From the NCBI GenBank assembly GCA_002633005.1, contig NMRA01000235.1:326823-390822 (forward strand): 64,000 bases of DNA. The letters are read 5' to 3'. Numbering within the stretch: the first letter of the stretch is position 1; each line of letters starts with the position of its first letter. Made by a program: the position numbers and the translations under genes. The notes under the pieces were generated by a model, which was given only the letters and a program-made list of their open reading frames with translations, was not told where the DNA came from and did no database searches. This document shows, piece by piece, positions 1 to 11,452 of this stretch. The stretch comes from Phoronis australis (Eukaryota; Phoronida; Phoronidae).

Positions 1-413
1 CCCCCCGTTCACATTCAGACACCACGGTGCCTTGTTGTACTTAGTTAATTGACATGTAAAAGAACCTCAAACACTAAGCACTGTCATTATCATGAAGGCT
101 GTTTCAAGCGACCTCTTTGGGGCAGTGTAAAGCAATGCCTGAATTCAAAGGTAGGACCAACTCTTTTGACACAATTGGTTGATATTTGGCCTTTATACCA
201 GGAAGTTATAATCAGTGATCAGATGGATATTGGCTGCTTTTGAAAAGCCCACGGTCATCTAGAGTACTCACCATGACGTTTCTGATGGATAACAGTGCAA
301 CCTGTTGTCCACATCTAAAACTAAAATGCCGTCTAGATGCTCACCAATATTTTTGTCAGGCCAATGTCATGGCGACAGCATCAGCACAGTGACTGATGAG
401 AGATACAAGCAGT

Positions 414-697
414 GGCGGATTTGGGGGGGGGGGGGGAGGNNNAAGGGGGCCATGGCCCCCCTAAAATTCTACCAGATACCATTTGGGAGTTAGGGTGTGA
501 CTAGCACATACGCTCAACCAGGGAGGCTCAGGGGGTGAATAACCAATGCATAGCCCCTGAACAAGTCCGCAAACCAAAAGTTCGAGAGCACTGCATCCCC
601 ACATTTTAGGGTGGGCGCCTGCATCTGCCGAAATTCTGGTTGTTCCTGTACCCTGCCACCCCCTAACTCAAAATCCTGACAAGTGTCTGCCACTGGT
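414..697. mobile_element. hAT-like non-autonomous transposon remnant
   Basis: The segment begins CAGTGGCGGATTTGGGG and ends with an inverted partner, GTCTGCCACTG, so the outer bases match as a short terminal inverted repeat of the CAGTGGCGGA type common in hAT elements. A long G run, an N gap and GGGGGCCATGGCCCCCC follow the left end. No clear 8-bp target duplication flanks it and no transposase is encoded. A second isolated end of the same type lies at 10680-10717. Family assignment rests on the terminal motif alone. Confidence 0.4.
440..442. other. Assembly gap (3 N)
   Basis: Three N bases sit inside a long G run in the hAT-like remnant. The true length is unknown because homopolymers assemble poorly. 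Confidence 0.95.
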
Positions 698-944
698 GGT
701 GATCTTGTTGGTCTGGGGTTAAAACTGGCCTGTTAGTTAAAGAACTTGGTATTGTGCCAGTTATCACCATTAAGTTTCAATCGCTCCTGATGCCTCGTTA
801 AGTGCTTACCCCTAAAGCACTACCATGGTGATTGCATTGCCATGTCGAATTATGTTAACAACTTTGGTTGGGCTTGATTCTTTGAAATCAATGGTGACTA
901 TCAAGCATTGGTCTTAAATCGAATTGTTTTTTTTTTATTTTCAG

Positions 945-3900
945 AAAGATACAGACATTCCACAGCCAGGCAAAGGAGGTAAGTAGCTCACACCACCTAG
1001 TGGCTCTTTTATGCACTTACCGTAGCCACAATTCTTTGGAAGAGCAAATTATTACATGAAGAAAGTCATTTTGGACTTAGAACATAGTTTATCCTCTATG
1101 AGGCTTTTGTAGGAACTAAGCTGCTATGAAACACAGTTTGCCAGTTGTTTCATTTTATTGTTTTGTTTACTTTTAGAGGTGCAACTATGTATGCATACAG
1201 TGGGTATCTGTGGCTCAGACGTCCATTATTGGAAGACTGGAGCCATCGGTGACTTTATTGTCAAGGCACCCATGATTCTCGGTCATGAAGCCAGTGGCAC
1301 GGTCAGCGCTGTGGGTGACGGGGTCACGCATCTTAAAGTGGGTAGGTGTGAGATACATTCAGTAGTATGAAGCTAAGCTGGGTCAGTGTTTTTGACGCAC
1401 CTTGTTTCATCATGTTCAGCTGGTACAGGGTGCTCTCCAAGCAGTGAATGGTAATTAGATGCTTGAGAGTAGCTAAGCATGACAAAACAAACAAGCAAAG
1501 TGACTTCTAAGCTTCGACTGGTCATGAGTTGATGTATGTTAAAAGTTTGTGTATTGTAAGTTTGTTCAGATCTGTGGTAGTATCTGGTGTGCACACTGCA
1601 TGTATTACAAGTTTAGTGAGATCACACAAGATCACTCTATTGAAAGGCACTATTTCTCAGATACCATGTGACTGGATCCAAGTCTTAGATCATTGGTTCA
1701 CATTCTATGAGACCACACTGCTGGACTCTTAAAGTAGGGGTTTTAATAACTCGCTTTCTTATTTTTGCTTTGTTTATGTACATGTATTTTAATATACTTA
1801 TTGGTAAATTTTATTTGAGCAATTTGCTCTGTATATTGCCTGTATCACATGAAACCTTCTAAATATATTAACAAGAATTTACACGCCATGCATTGATCAT
1901 ATCATGAGACCTATAATTAAATCTAAAAAGATTTCAGTCGTAACCGGGGGAACAGAGATGTTTTCAGAGTTACCAAAAATTTTTACTATATTGTGAGATA
2001 TCTACAACTTGGGCTTCTGGAATATTGCTTTTTTGATTAATTTGAAAATTGATGAGTATTTTTCATTCACGCTGTGGGAACCTTTACTACACATAATATT
2101 TGCAGGGGATCGTGTTGCCATTGAACCCGGTGTCCCCTGTCGAATGTGCGACTTTTGCAAAGGTGGGCGATACAACCTATGTCGAGATATGGCATTCTGT
2201 GCTACGCCACCTTTTGACGGGAACCTGAGACGTTATTATTGCCACGCAGCTGATTTCTGTTACAAGTACGTTGTACTGTATGTCACAGTCTGAGTTGAAG
2301 ATTTGATTTGAAAACCATGGCACTTCTCTAGATAAGAGCGGTTTGGTTCATGGAAGTTTCATGGTTTTGACGAAGAGCGGGCATACTGAACACATCTATC
2401 TTAACTTTCACAAAAATGTTAGCATGAAAACCCTTATAACAATACATTGTTTCATTTACGAAGTTTCAGAAATCCATTAAACATGGCCAAATACGGTAAA
2501 AATTAGCTAAATTACTGTACAAGATAAATCTAACTAAAGCAGAGCTATCAAATATCCTGCACTTTGTCAGTGACTCACACATTTGACAACAATCTTCAGC
2601 AGCTCATCCATCAGGTGCAGTCATCATATTTGTTTTGTCACGCCTTCTAATAACTCTCCCGTGTTGACTCATTTTTTAATTGAATTATTTGTACGTGGAT
2701 TTCTGCCAAGTCTTGAATTGTTCTCAACCACACGAAACTCATTAGTACATCGATTCATCTCCCTTTTCATGTAAAATTCATGCTATAATAGATCAACAGT
2801 CACCTTTAAATTCAAACTTTCTTTCTCATTGAACTGTGCATTTTCAACACTATGTGTCCCAAATTTCACTTAAATTAGCCGCATGTTGGTTACAGACTTA
2901 AGTTTGAGTTTCATTGGCTGTCGGTCTTTATTTTCGGCAGGCTGCCTGATCATGTGACCTTTGAAGAGGGAGCTCTTCTGGAGCCACTGAGCGTGGGCGT
3001 CCATGCGTGTCGTCGTGCTGGCGTGGGTATTGGTAGCAAGGTGTTGGTGTGTGGGGCGGGGCCTATTGGATTGGTCAACCTACTGACGGCAAAGGCTATG
3101 GGAGCAGAGGCTGTGTGCATCTCAGGTGAGTGGGCGTGGCTTTAGTGAGCAGTGTTGATACATAGACAGGTCCTATCGGTTTGGTCAACCCACCTACAGC
3201 AAAAGCTATGGGAGCATATGCTATATGTTCATTACAGATTAGTGGGCATTCCTGTAGGTAGCAACTTGTTGGTATATGGGTGGGGCCTATTGATCTGGTC
3301 AACCTACTGATGGGAAATGTGATGGAAGCAGAGTGTGTGTGCATTACAGGTTAGTGGGTGTGACTGTAGGTAGGAAATGTTGATACATGTATATGGGCGG
3401 AACCTATCAGTCTGGCCAACCTACTGACTCCAAATATGATGGTAGCAGAGTCTCCGTGCTTCACAGGTGAGTGGGAATTGCTGTAGGTAGCAAAGTGTTG
3501 GTGTGTAGGCTGGGTCTAATGGCCTTGTAAACCTAATGACAGCAGTGTCTGTTTGAATTGCTTTTTCACTCCTAGTCTTGCCCCAACATTCGCTCGTGTG
3601 CCCTTGCTGCTAAATCTGTGGTTAGTCTTAATACACGATGGTGTCAAAACTATAAGAAGCTTAGAATTATTGGTGCTTTAAATATTATCATGTTGAGAGT
3701 TTATTGTAAAATTTTTATTAAATCTGAGCATTATAGTCAACTACACCATTTTGGAAAGATTGTTAAAGCTCAGTGGTCACTTACATAATTACGTGGTTTG
3801 ACACTTAGATCAGAAATTTCGTCTTAGGCTCACTTATTTAAATTAAAATATTTTTAGTGAAGCAATGATTTTTACAAATATCCAATTAACTTGTTAAAAA

Positions 3901-6900
3901 GGACTGTGTTCTGAATTTATTATATTAAGCTATCTTTCAAAAGTAGATGTGTAAGGTGGCACTTTTACTTTAAGTAAGTCACTTATATGAAACCTGTTGA
4001 TTATTGTGGATTTTCAGGAGCCGGGCTGTTCTGTTGCTAATAATATAATTCCAGTGTCCTCAACTTTTCAGACATATCTGAGAGTCGTCTGCAAGTGGCC
4101 AAACAAATGGGAGCTGACTCCACACTCTTGGTGAAGTCACGTGACTCTCAGGAACTGACAAAGACTGTTCATGAGTCACTAGGTGGTGCTCCTGACGTCA
4201 CCATCGAGTGTAGTGGTGCAGAGCCTAGCATTCAGTTGGGCATTCATGTGAGTCATATGGCATGGCAGATTTCTAACATGAAATGAATTATTCAGTGATG
4301 CCATCTCTTATGTGCCTCAGTGTTAACTCTGTAAAGAACCTAGAAATGAAATGTGGAATCCCATTATCAATTGACAATAAGTTTACTTTTCGTGGCAACA
4401 ATATCTGAAGATACACTGCAAGACTAAAGTAATAGAACAGTATCTGAAGATACACTCACTGCAAGACTAAAGTAATAGAACAATATCTGAAGATACACTG
4501 CAAGACTAAAGTAATAGAACAGTATCTGAAGATACACTCACTGCAAGACTAAAGTAATAGAACAATATCTGAAGATACACTGCAATGCTAAACTGATAGA
4601 ACAATATCTGAAGATACACTGCAAGGCAAAAATAATTGCACATAAATAGCTGCACAGTAGTAGTTAATTTTAGGGCGGCAAAGTGACTATGTTGGAATGG
4701 CTTAGTCACCTTACAAAAATTCCTCTAAATTCCTTAAAGTCTCGGCCCAGTTTGTCACGAAGGGAAAATCTGGGACATTTTTTTTCTGAATACTTTTGTG
4801 TTGTACTGTATTCGGAAAGTAATGAAGTATGAATTACGAATTCATTATATAAGAGGTAGACTGGAAGGGTGCTCTGTAGGCCAAGTTTCTTGTGTGAAAA
4901 ACATCTGACAAGCCATTGCAGAATCTGACGAGTGTTTTGCAAGTATACTCAGGCAAGCTTATGTCCTGTAGTCCATGGAAACCAGACCAGGGCCTCGTTG
5001 GTATAACAACAACAAAACCATGCAAGTAGGACTTAGACAATCTCATACTTGTTATCGTTCTGTTTTAGGCCACGAGGTCAGGGGGCGTTGTAGTTCTAGT
5101 TGGACTGGGTGCTCCCATGGTAACACTGCCTATTGTTTCTGCTGCGACCAGAGAAGTTGACATTAGAGGGATATTCCGTTATGCCAACTGGTAAGTGTTC
5201 ATTGTGTTGAAGATCACAAGAGTTCAGCAAGTTCTTGTCTGACAACTGCATTAGTTTTACAAAAATGAAAGTTGGAAGTAGGTGCCTCCTTTGGAAAGTT
5301 GCTGTGCAAATCTTCCTTCATGTTTGTGGATAACAAGTATTACTTCAGTTCCTTTGCGCCTCCTTCACAGTTCACCCATTGTCTGAGCGCCACCTTATGC
5401 AAGTTGAGACACATCTCTACAGCGAATGTTGAAAAAGATGCTAAACCTTGCTTTGGTGATTTCAACTTGTTTTTGTTCTACCACCAGCTAATGCACCACT
5501 GGTGTCCCACTTGAGTGCTAAAAGCAGGATTCAACTAACAATTCATCCTGTACTTTCTTTGACTTTCAAAAACCGCTGGCGTGGTGGCGTGTTACACCTA
5601 CTATTAAAATCTCTTGGTGTATATGCACCGACCTATTGGCTATTTACACTGTCACAACGTTTCAGTCGGAAGAAAGAGCACGGATATGTGGTACACTCAT
5701 CATGGTTTGGTGAGTGTACTTAAATGTATAAAACTTATTTGCCTAGCAGTGATTGGGTTATGTTTAGACAGGCAGTGCACTGTGATTGGGTAATGCTTAG
5801 ACAGGCAGTGCACTGTGATGTCTCTTGTGTGGCCAGCTAGAACGACCATCAGCAAACTGGGATGAGTGCTGCATGTGACAACACATCACTTATAACAACT
5901 TATGGGGCGTATACCTTATGGGGGGTATACCTTATAGGGTGTATACCTTGTGGGGTGTATACCTTATGGGGTGTATACCTTGTGGGGTGTATACCTTATG
6001 GGGTGTATACCTTATGGGGTGTATACCTTATAGGGTGTATACCTTGTGGGGTGTATACCTTATGGGGTGTATACCTTATGGGGGGTATACCTTATGGGGG
6101 GTATACCTTGTGGGGCATATACCTTGTGGGGCGTATACCTTATGGGGGGTATACCTTATGGGGCATATACCTTGTGGGGCGTATACCTTATGGGGGGTAT
6201 ACCTTATGGGGCATATACCTTGTGGGGCGTATACCTTATGGGGCATATACAGACTGGTTAGTTGGGTTCAGTTGTATATTGTCTGACAGAATAGTGACTC
6301 AGTAAGACTGTACTGTTTCCACTGGGATGAACTGTGTGATGAAGTACAGGGCTCTTCAAAGGTAATCGTACACAATACAATTTCTTCATCATGATGAGTA
6401 ATACAACATTACGGCATTTTCCCGTTGCTCCCAACTTGTTTGATTCTGTAGCCCAACACCAAGTTGGGAAGTTTACCCCTCTAACCAATATCTTACACGA
6501 CTGATTAACTCCATTTTGGCATTCATGGTTGGAGGCCCAGCCGTCTTTTGTTCGATAATTGCTCTAATCTCCAATAAGATCCTATCTACCCTGACGGGGT
6601 TGTGCTGTTAAAAATAAAAGTTAAGTTATAACATATTTGAACATAAACCAATAGCATTTCTGAAATCTTCATCAAATGATGATCATGTTTAGTTTTTGAA
6701 TCGCCAAAATCGCCCAACTGCAACTGAAGTTATGACAATTTATTCTTTCCAAATACACCAATTCACTCTGAGTTTGACTCTGTTCACATGTGGTCTGTAA
6801 TAAGCCTGGTAGATAATTGGCCTGCTTGTTGTCATAACAGACAAAAAGTGTGCTTGGCAGTTAACAAAGAAAATAGATGTTATCACACCCTCAGTACCCC

Positions 6901-7319
6901 CAACCTCTGGTAAAGTCACTGAACGGGAAAACGCTGTCATGGAATTATTTGCCTGAAATGTACAGGCTTTCCACCTTGCTAACTTGCCTGTCATTTGTCA
7001 TTGGTTACTATGACAATGGAATCTGCTTGAACCCAGCCCTCATGAAGAGAAATTCCAGGTCATTTTGTCCACCAGTTGTTTTGGTGTGGGCTGCATAAGT
7101 TTCTCCAAAATTGCTGTTTTGATCTGTCAATATCTCTGCTATTTTCTCTCACTTAGCTATCCTGTGGCGCTCTCTATGGTCGCCTCAGGTCGTGTCAATG
7201 TGAAGCCTCTGGTGACTCATCGATTCAAGCTTGAACAGTCGCTGGAAGCATTTGAAACCTCGCACACCATGGCAGGAGGGGCCATCAAGGTTATAATACA
7301 ATGTGCCAAAGATCAGTGA
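945..7319 (+). CDS. SORD: Sorbitol dehydrogenase (L-iditol 2-dehydrogenase), 5'-incomplete, seven exons
   Basis: Zinc-dependent, NAD-linked medium-chain dehydrogenase that oxidises sorbitol to fructose in the cytosolic polyol pathway. Exons by homology and gt..ag sites: 945-978, 1177-1341, 2106-2265, 2941-3125, 4072-4247, 5069-5190, 7157-7319. They join in frame to 334 residues plus TGA; human SORD has 357, so about 22 N-terminal residues are missing. Visible hallmarks are [11 protein letters not shown] (catalytic Cys), LGHEASG (catalytic His-Glu), [21 protein letters not shown] (Glu ligand), the nucleotide-binding turn VCGAGPIG and the C-terminal [10 protein letters not shown]. The third exon keeps four cysteines (PCRMCDFC...NLC), the structural-zinc lobe that vertebrate SORD has largely lost. 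No frameshift or stop breaks the model. Introns carry tandem repeats and decayed copies of the end of exon four. The exon edges are homology-based and well supported. Confidence 0.95.
3032..3553 (+). repeat. Serial degenerate copies of the exon-4 3' end plus splice donor
   Basis: The last part of SORD exon four and its donor (from 3032) is followed by four imperfect copies of about 112-117 bp, starting near 3151, 3265, 3377 and 3494, the last one partial. Each keeps the core of the region encoding GPIGLVN, then a CAGGTTAGTGGG-like donor and a GTAGGTAGCAA junction. The copies have frame-breaking changes and are not read as exons. They look like a tandem duplication of an exon-intron junction that has since decayed. 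Confidence 0.85.
4397..4638 (+). repeat. 39/43-bp alternating tandem repeat in SORD intron
   Basis: About six copies of a unit starting AACAATATCTGAAGATACAC. Short (39 bp) and long (43 bp, with an extra CACT) units alternate over the first four, so the effective higher-order unit is 82 bp. The last two copies are more diverged. It lies in the intron between the fifth and sixth listed SORD exons. No coding role. Confidence 0.9.
5745..5818 (+). repeat. Short tandem duplication, about 34 bp x 2
   Basis: Two adjacent near-identical units contain GACAGGCAGTGCACTGTGAT. They lie in the last SORD intron, upstream of the 17-bp minisatellite. Confidence 0.75.
5901..6250 (+). repeat. 17-bp minisatellite, about 20 copies, in last SORD intron
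   Basis: The unit is TATGGGGTGTATACCTT with mild variation at a few positions (GTG/GGG/GCG/GCA before TATACC). Because 17 is not a multiple of three and the unit has no stop in any phase, all three forward frames stay open. They give artefactual glycine/tyrosine-rich repeat ORFs of up to 147 codons. Each unit contains the palindrome GTATAC. Confidence 0.95.
6683..6945 (-). repeat. Dispersed repeat, copy 1 of an inverted pair
   Basis: Read on the minus strand, this segment matches 46612-46872 on the plus strand over about 260 bp with scattered substitutions. Shared anchors include ATCTACCAGGCTTATTACAG, GTTAACTGCCAAGCACA and GCGATTTTGGCGATTCA. It lies in the last SORD intron. No coding capacity is evident; it is probably a non-autonomous mobile element of unknown class. 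Confidence 0.85.
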
Positions 7320-7725
7320 AACATTGAGGGAGGATTGTTTGTAACACTGTTTGCACCGGGTGGCTTAGATTTAATATACCAGCAAAGCCTGATTAATGTC
7401 TCCCAGTTTGAAGTGAAGATGAAGAAATTGATTGCAATTCAAGTGAATCATTTAAGTTTGCAACAAATTCCATCAGTATCACGTGGACACAGTTGTGACA
7501 CTGTCTGGCACCACGTGACCTATATATTCACCAGCTAGCAAGGGTGTGGTAGAAACTCTCCACAGGGATTCACTGGTCATCATGGATTTCTGTGGTCGGA
7601 TTTTACCTGACCATCACCAGACAATCTGAAGAACTAACACTTTTCACTGTACAAACACTCTGGCCTAGTGAAGTCAGGTCCTTAGATGAACTGCCTGATA
7701 ACACCTGCTTTCTCAAATGACAATT

Positions 7726-8007
7726 CTATGGTGTGAAAACTATGGTGTGGTAACTATGGTGTGGTAACTATGGTGTGGTAACTATGGTGTGGTAACTATG
7801 GTGTGGTAACTATGGTGTGGTAACTATGGTGTGGTAACTATGGTGTGGTAACTATGGTGTGGTAACTATGGTGTGGTAACTATGGTGTGGTAACTATGGT
7901 GTGGTAACTATGGTGTGGTAACTATGGTGTGGTAACTATGGTGTGGTAACTATGGTGTGGTAACTATGGTGTGGTAACTATGGTGTGGTAACTATGGTGT
8001 GGTAACT
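7726..8007 (+). repeat. 14-bp minisatellite, about 19 perfect copies, 3' of SORD
   Basis: The unit TATGGTGTGGTAAC is repeated essentially without variation from 7741, with one degenerate copy just before. It starts about 400 bp after the SORD stop and could be inside the 3' UTR. The near-perfect identity implies recent expansion or active homogenisation. Confidence 0.95.
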
Positions 8008-9231
8008 AGGGGTGTGATGATTGGTCGAATTGTAGTGGAATTATGTTGCATGGGTGACTGATTTTGATATGGATAGGAGGAGGCTTGGCCTATCGGTTCT
8101 TAATTCCAACTTTTGCCGTTAGGTGTCTTACAAAGTCCCTTCTTTTTGTATCATTTGAAGGGAGTTGTTGAAATGCTGAGAAAATAAGCTACTCAGAATC
8201 GTTCTCTAGTTGGAAACTTGCCATATTTAACAATGATGATGTCAGTAGTAGGCAAGTGTGTGAAAACGTGAACTGACAAATATGATGAAGTTTTGGCACT
8301 ATTTATATTATTCTCCGTCCTTTGCCCCTGCAAAATTTGAGCTACTTCAAGCTGTTAAAGACATGCATCCTTCAAAGAAACGACGTAATTAAGAATACTT
8401 ATAGTTACATGTATGGAGTTAATCTCAATGTCTCCATTATTCGATTATGAATGGCTTCTGGGATTGGAAAAATAGACATCACTCGATTTGGCGAATATGT
8501 TTGGCGACCTGAGAAAATTTAAAGTCGCCAGTGTGAGTATCAAAGACAGACAATAATTCCCTCTTAATTTGTTTCAAAGTTTGTATTGACTTCTAAACTT
8601 TAAGTTACTAACAGTTTTCCTATTTCGTTTGATTCTCATTATAACTATTGTAAGGTTGGTTTCGTGAATGCCGGCGCATTTACCGCTGGGAATTTGAATA
8701 ACAGGAGGTCATCCGCCAGAAGTCAGAATTGTTCAGCAAAAAGCGCGCAAGATTGGCGAAATGCGCGCCACCAATCCATGCGGTCGTTTGCGGTTTATTT
8801 TCTTTTGGCGGCGGCGGGAGGGACTGAAAATTATGATGATTGAGGCATTTACGAGGGAAATTGCTGGAGTGCAAGAGAATAGATGGCGCTACGATGACCG
8901 TCCGACATTCATTTTAAATTTACTTTACCTTTTTTTAGTCGACGAACCGTTAACTAGAAAACCTCGGAATTGATTTAAGCGTCTGAGATTTTCAGTTTCG
9001 GTGACCTAAGATTTGGTTTGGCAAGATGGGTTTTTGCCAGGTCGCCAAATGCGACTACGCGTTTAGCTAAGCGTCGAGCCCTGAATAACAAGCTGTTAGT
9101 GCCTAACATCAGCAGGTAGTGCAAGACCGGAATACACGAAACGCACGATCCACTTTACATCCGCACTTAACTCCGTTCACGTTCCGAAATCAAACTCTAT
9201 ACTGGGTGACTGGCACTCCACGTTCCAGACT

Positions 9232-9501
9232 TTGCACCCATGGGGTTGGGGGGGGGTGGCTCAAATGAACTCCCCAATTTGGCGAATTGGGCAAAAAAGT
9301 CCGCCTTAATGAAACGAAAAGTCCGAGCAAACGAGACAAAAGTCCACCAAGTCCACAGGAATTCGGCGGCGATGCACAATCTGCAGGCCTGAGCTTAGTG
9401 GCACGGTTTTTTTAGTCCTAGTTGATTTTGTCATTTTTAGTATAAGGTCCGCGTACCGACAAATTCGAGCCCCCCTATATTTTAGGCTGGGTGCCCCCAT
9501 G
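9232..9501 (+). mobile_element. Short inverted-repeat element (MITE-like), copy A
   Basis: About 270 bp. The left end is TTTGCACCCATGGGG followed by GGCTCAAATGAACTCCCC. An internal TTTGGCGAATTGGGCAAAA follows, and the right end is TCGAGCCCCCCTATATTTTAGG then CTGGGTGCCCCCATG. The same order of blocks recurs at 11292-11452 (+) and 12339-12604 (-). No ORF is conserved among the copies. Confidence 0.7.
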
Positions 9502-10679
9502 CTGTGGATGCGAGATTGGAGCAGATCGCCAGATGTGGAGTGTTACATAATATAGGTACTCGAAGTGGTCTCTCCTGGTAGAGTTCTCCTAAGGCGGATT
9601 AATTTGAATTAACAAATTTGGTAACCCTGACGGTAAAAGGTCTAAATCAAAAGTTGTTTTTGGCATTGGATGAAGAAGTAAATGAATTTACACGCGGTTG
9701 TGCGGTTATAAAGTAGTTCTGGTAAATCGTGTTCTGTGCTACACCGTACTATCTCGTACTACACCGTACTATCTCCTATTTGAAGTTCCCAGAGAAAGTA
9801 TTTTGCTAAACGTGTGAAATGTAAAAGCTGTCAGTTGTTATGAACAAGGTTCGAGATACTCTAAAACATTACATATGTTTATAACTAACTGACAGTTTCT
9901 TGACTTTGAATGTATGACTGCACTCCACTGTATTCTGTGTTTTCAGACATGATATCATGTATAGCCGTATTGTGGTATTACATGTCTTTGGTGTGTACCT
10001 GCGCCCAGATGTAAGACATTGTTATGATCTACGTATTATAAAATATCAGTTTCTTACCTCGCTATTATTGTTGGACTTTGATCTTGTGTCAGCCAATCGA
10101 AAGTTGTGCAAACTAGGACATTGTTTATGCAGAGAATCGGAATTGCTCATGTAATCAAGTAACGTTTTCTAAATGTATCGAACATTGTCAATACGAATAC
10201 AAGGAAATTTATTGTATTTATGCAATGTTGATTTTTGGACTTCTTATTTGATTGCAGGGCCATTGTGNGGCTGGTGTGGTCCTATGTGGCAGACGACATG
10301 AGAAATTTCGGATCCATTCAAATATTGCTGTGCCAATGGCGATTTTTGTTTGTTTTTTCGTTTGCCTCTATATGTTTGGAGTTTTCCTGGTGAGAAGGCC
10401 AAGACTGACATTGACTTTCGGTCGAGTCAAACTACTGTGTCTCTCCTTTTGTTTTTTGCGTTTGCTGTCGATCAAATCTTCTTTGAAGGAGTTTTGTGAA
10501 ATTTGTAAGACGCATTATTATGGAGCTGACGAACCGATCCAAATAACATTGAGTTCCCTTGAGACAAAATGTTTTTTGTTTGCCTCTGTGTCTTCGAAGT
10601 TCCTTGGTGTATTTTCATGACATTCGACAAATAAGCTTATTAAGAAGACGACAATGCCTTCCCCATTTTCAGATTCCAT

Positions 10680-10717
10680 TGCCCCCTTGCCTCCCCCCCT
10701 AAACCCGCCACTGGATT
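10680..10717 (-). mobile_element. Isolated hAT-like terminal sequence
   Basis: On the minus strand this reads CAGTGGCGGGTTTAGGGGG followed by a purine-rich stretch with AAGGGGGCAATGG, matching the left end of the 414-697 remnant. Only this end was identified. The partner end and a target duplication were not found. Confidence 0.4.
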
Positions 10718-11291
10718 TGATGTTTTTTGCATCACCTGCAGACCTTTTATAAATTCTGCTCATCTATTTTACGTCTACCTTTCTATCTGCCAAACCACTC
10801 AAAGATGTTGCATGAAAGTTGACGGTTGTGTTCCTGAACTGAATACCCGGCAGACGTTGATTTTCGATTGTTTGTTTGATTTGAGGTGATTACTTACACT
10901 TGCCTTACACAAACTCACGTGATTAGTCTCGAGACAGACGCACGTGGCCGCAAAGACTACATTCAACTGTCCTATGCACTGGTCTCTTGAACCCTGATCA
11001 TTGGTTTTCGCTGTGGATCCATGCAACAATTAGTTCTGATTCAAGTTTGCACCCGCATTAACCCTATCCACAGCGTGGCTACAAGGCCCAGCCAAAGGTT
11101 TTCTGCACCTGCAGACCTCATAGTGTCTGACAATGGTTTCAACAGCTCCCTGCTCTGTTAACTCCAACCGGGCATGGTCCCCAGCGACAGGGCTTATGCT
11201 ACAAATGGTTTTCCCAGGTTCTGGCTACCTCCGAGTGCCAGAGCCTCCAGGGCTAACAGTGTCCCGTCATGCAGCAGACGCTATGCTTTGC

Positions 11292-11452
11292 ACCGCGGTT
11301 TGTCCAAGGGGGCTCGGGGGCCTCGAACGAACCCCCCATTTCAGTGGCGAATTGGGCAAAAAACTAGACAAAAGTTCCCCGTGAATCTTAGTAAAAGGTG
11401 CACATTCTCAAAGATTTGAGCTCCCCATTTTTCAGCCTGACTGCATGCATGC
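11292..11452 (+). mobile_element. Short inverted-repeat element (MITE-like), copy B, internally deleted
   Basis: This copy shares GGCCTCGAACGAACCCCCCA, GGCGAATTGGGCAAAA, AAAGGTGCACATTCTC and a TTTCAGCCTG...GCATG right end with copies A and C. It is only about 160 bp long, so part of the centre is missing. Confidence 0.6.

Larger units (their letters stand above)
1..944. other. 5' flank or intron of sorbitol dehydrogenase, no exon recognised
   Basis: The next exon (from 945) starts about 22 residues into the usual sorbitol dehydrogenase protein, so an upstream coding exon must exist. I could not find an N-terminal exon here in any frame. It may lie before the window or have been lost at the small N gap (440-442). 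The stretch does hold a G-rich repeat remnant near 414-697. No other function is visible. Confidence 0.5.

Noticed and set aside
5862-6305. Long ORFs (147, 122 and 71 codons) with a [12 protein letters not shown]-like repeat
   Set aside because: They are the three frames of the 17-bp minisatellite inside an intron, not a gene.
5901-8007. Regular short repeats that could suggest a CRISPR-like array
   Set aside because: Units are directly tandem with no unique spacers, and the genome is eukaryotic.
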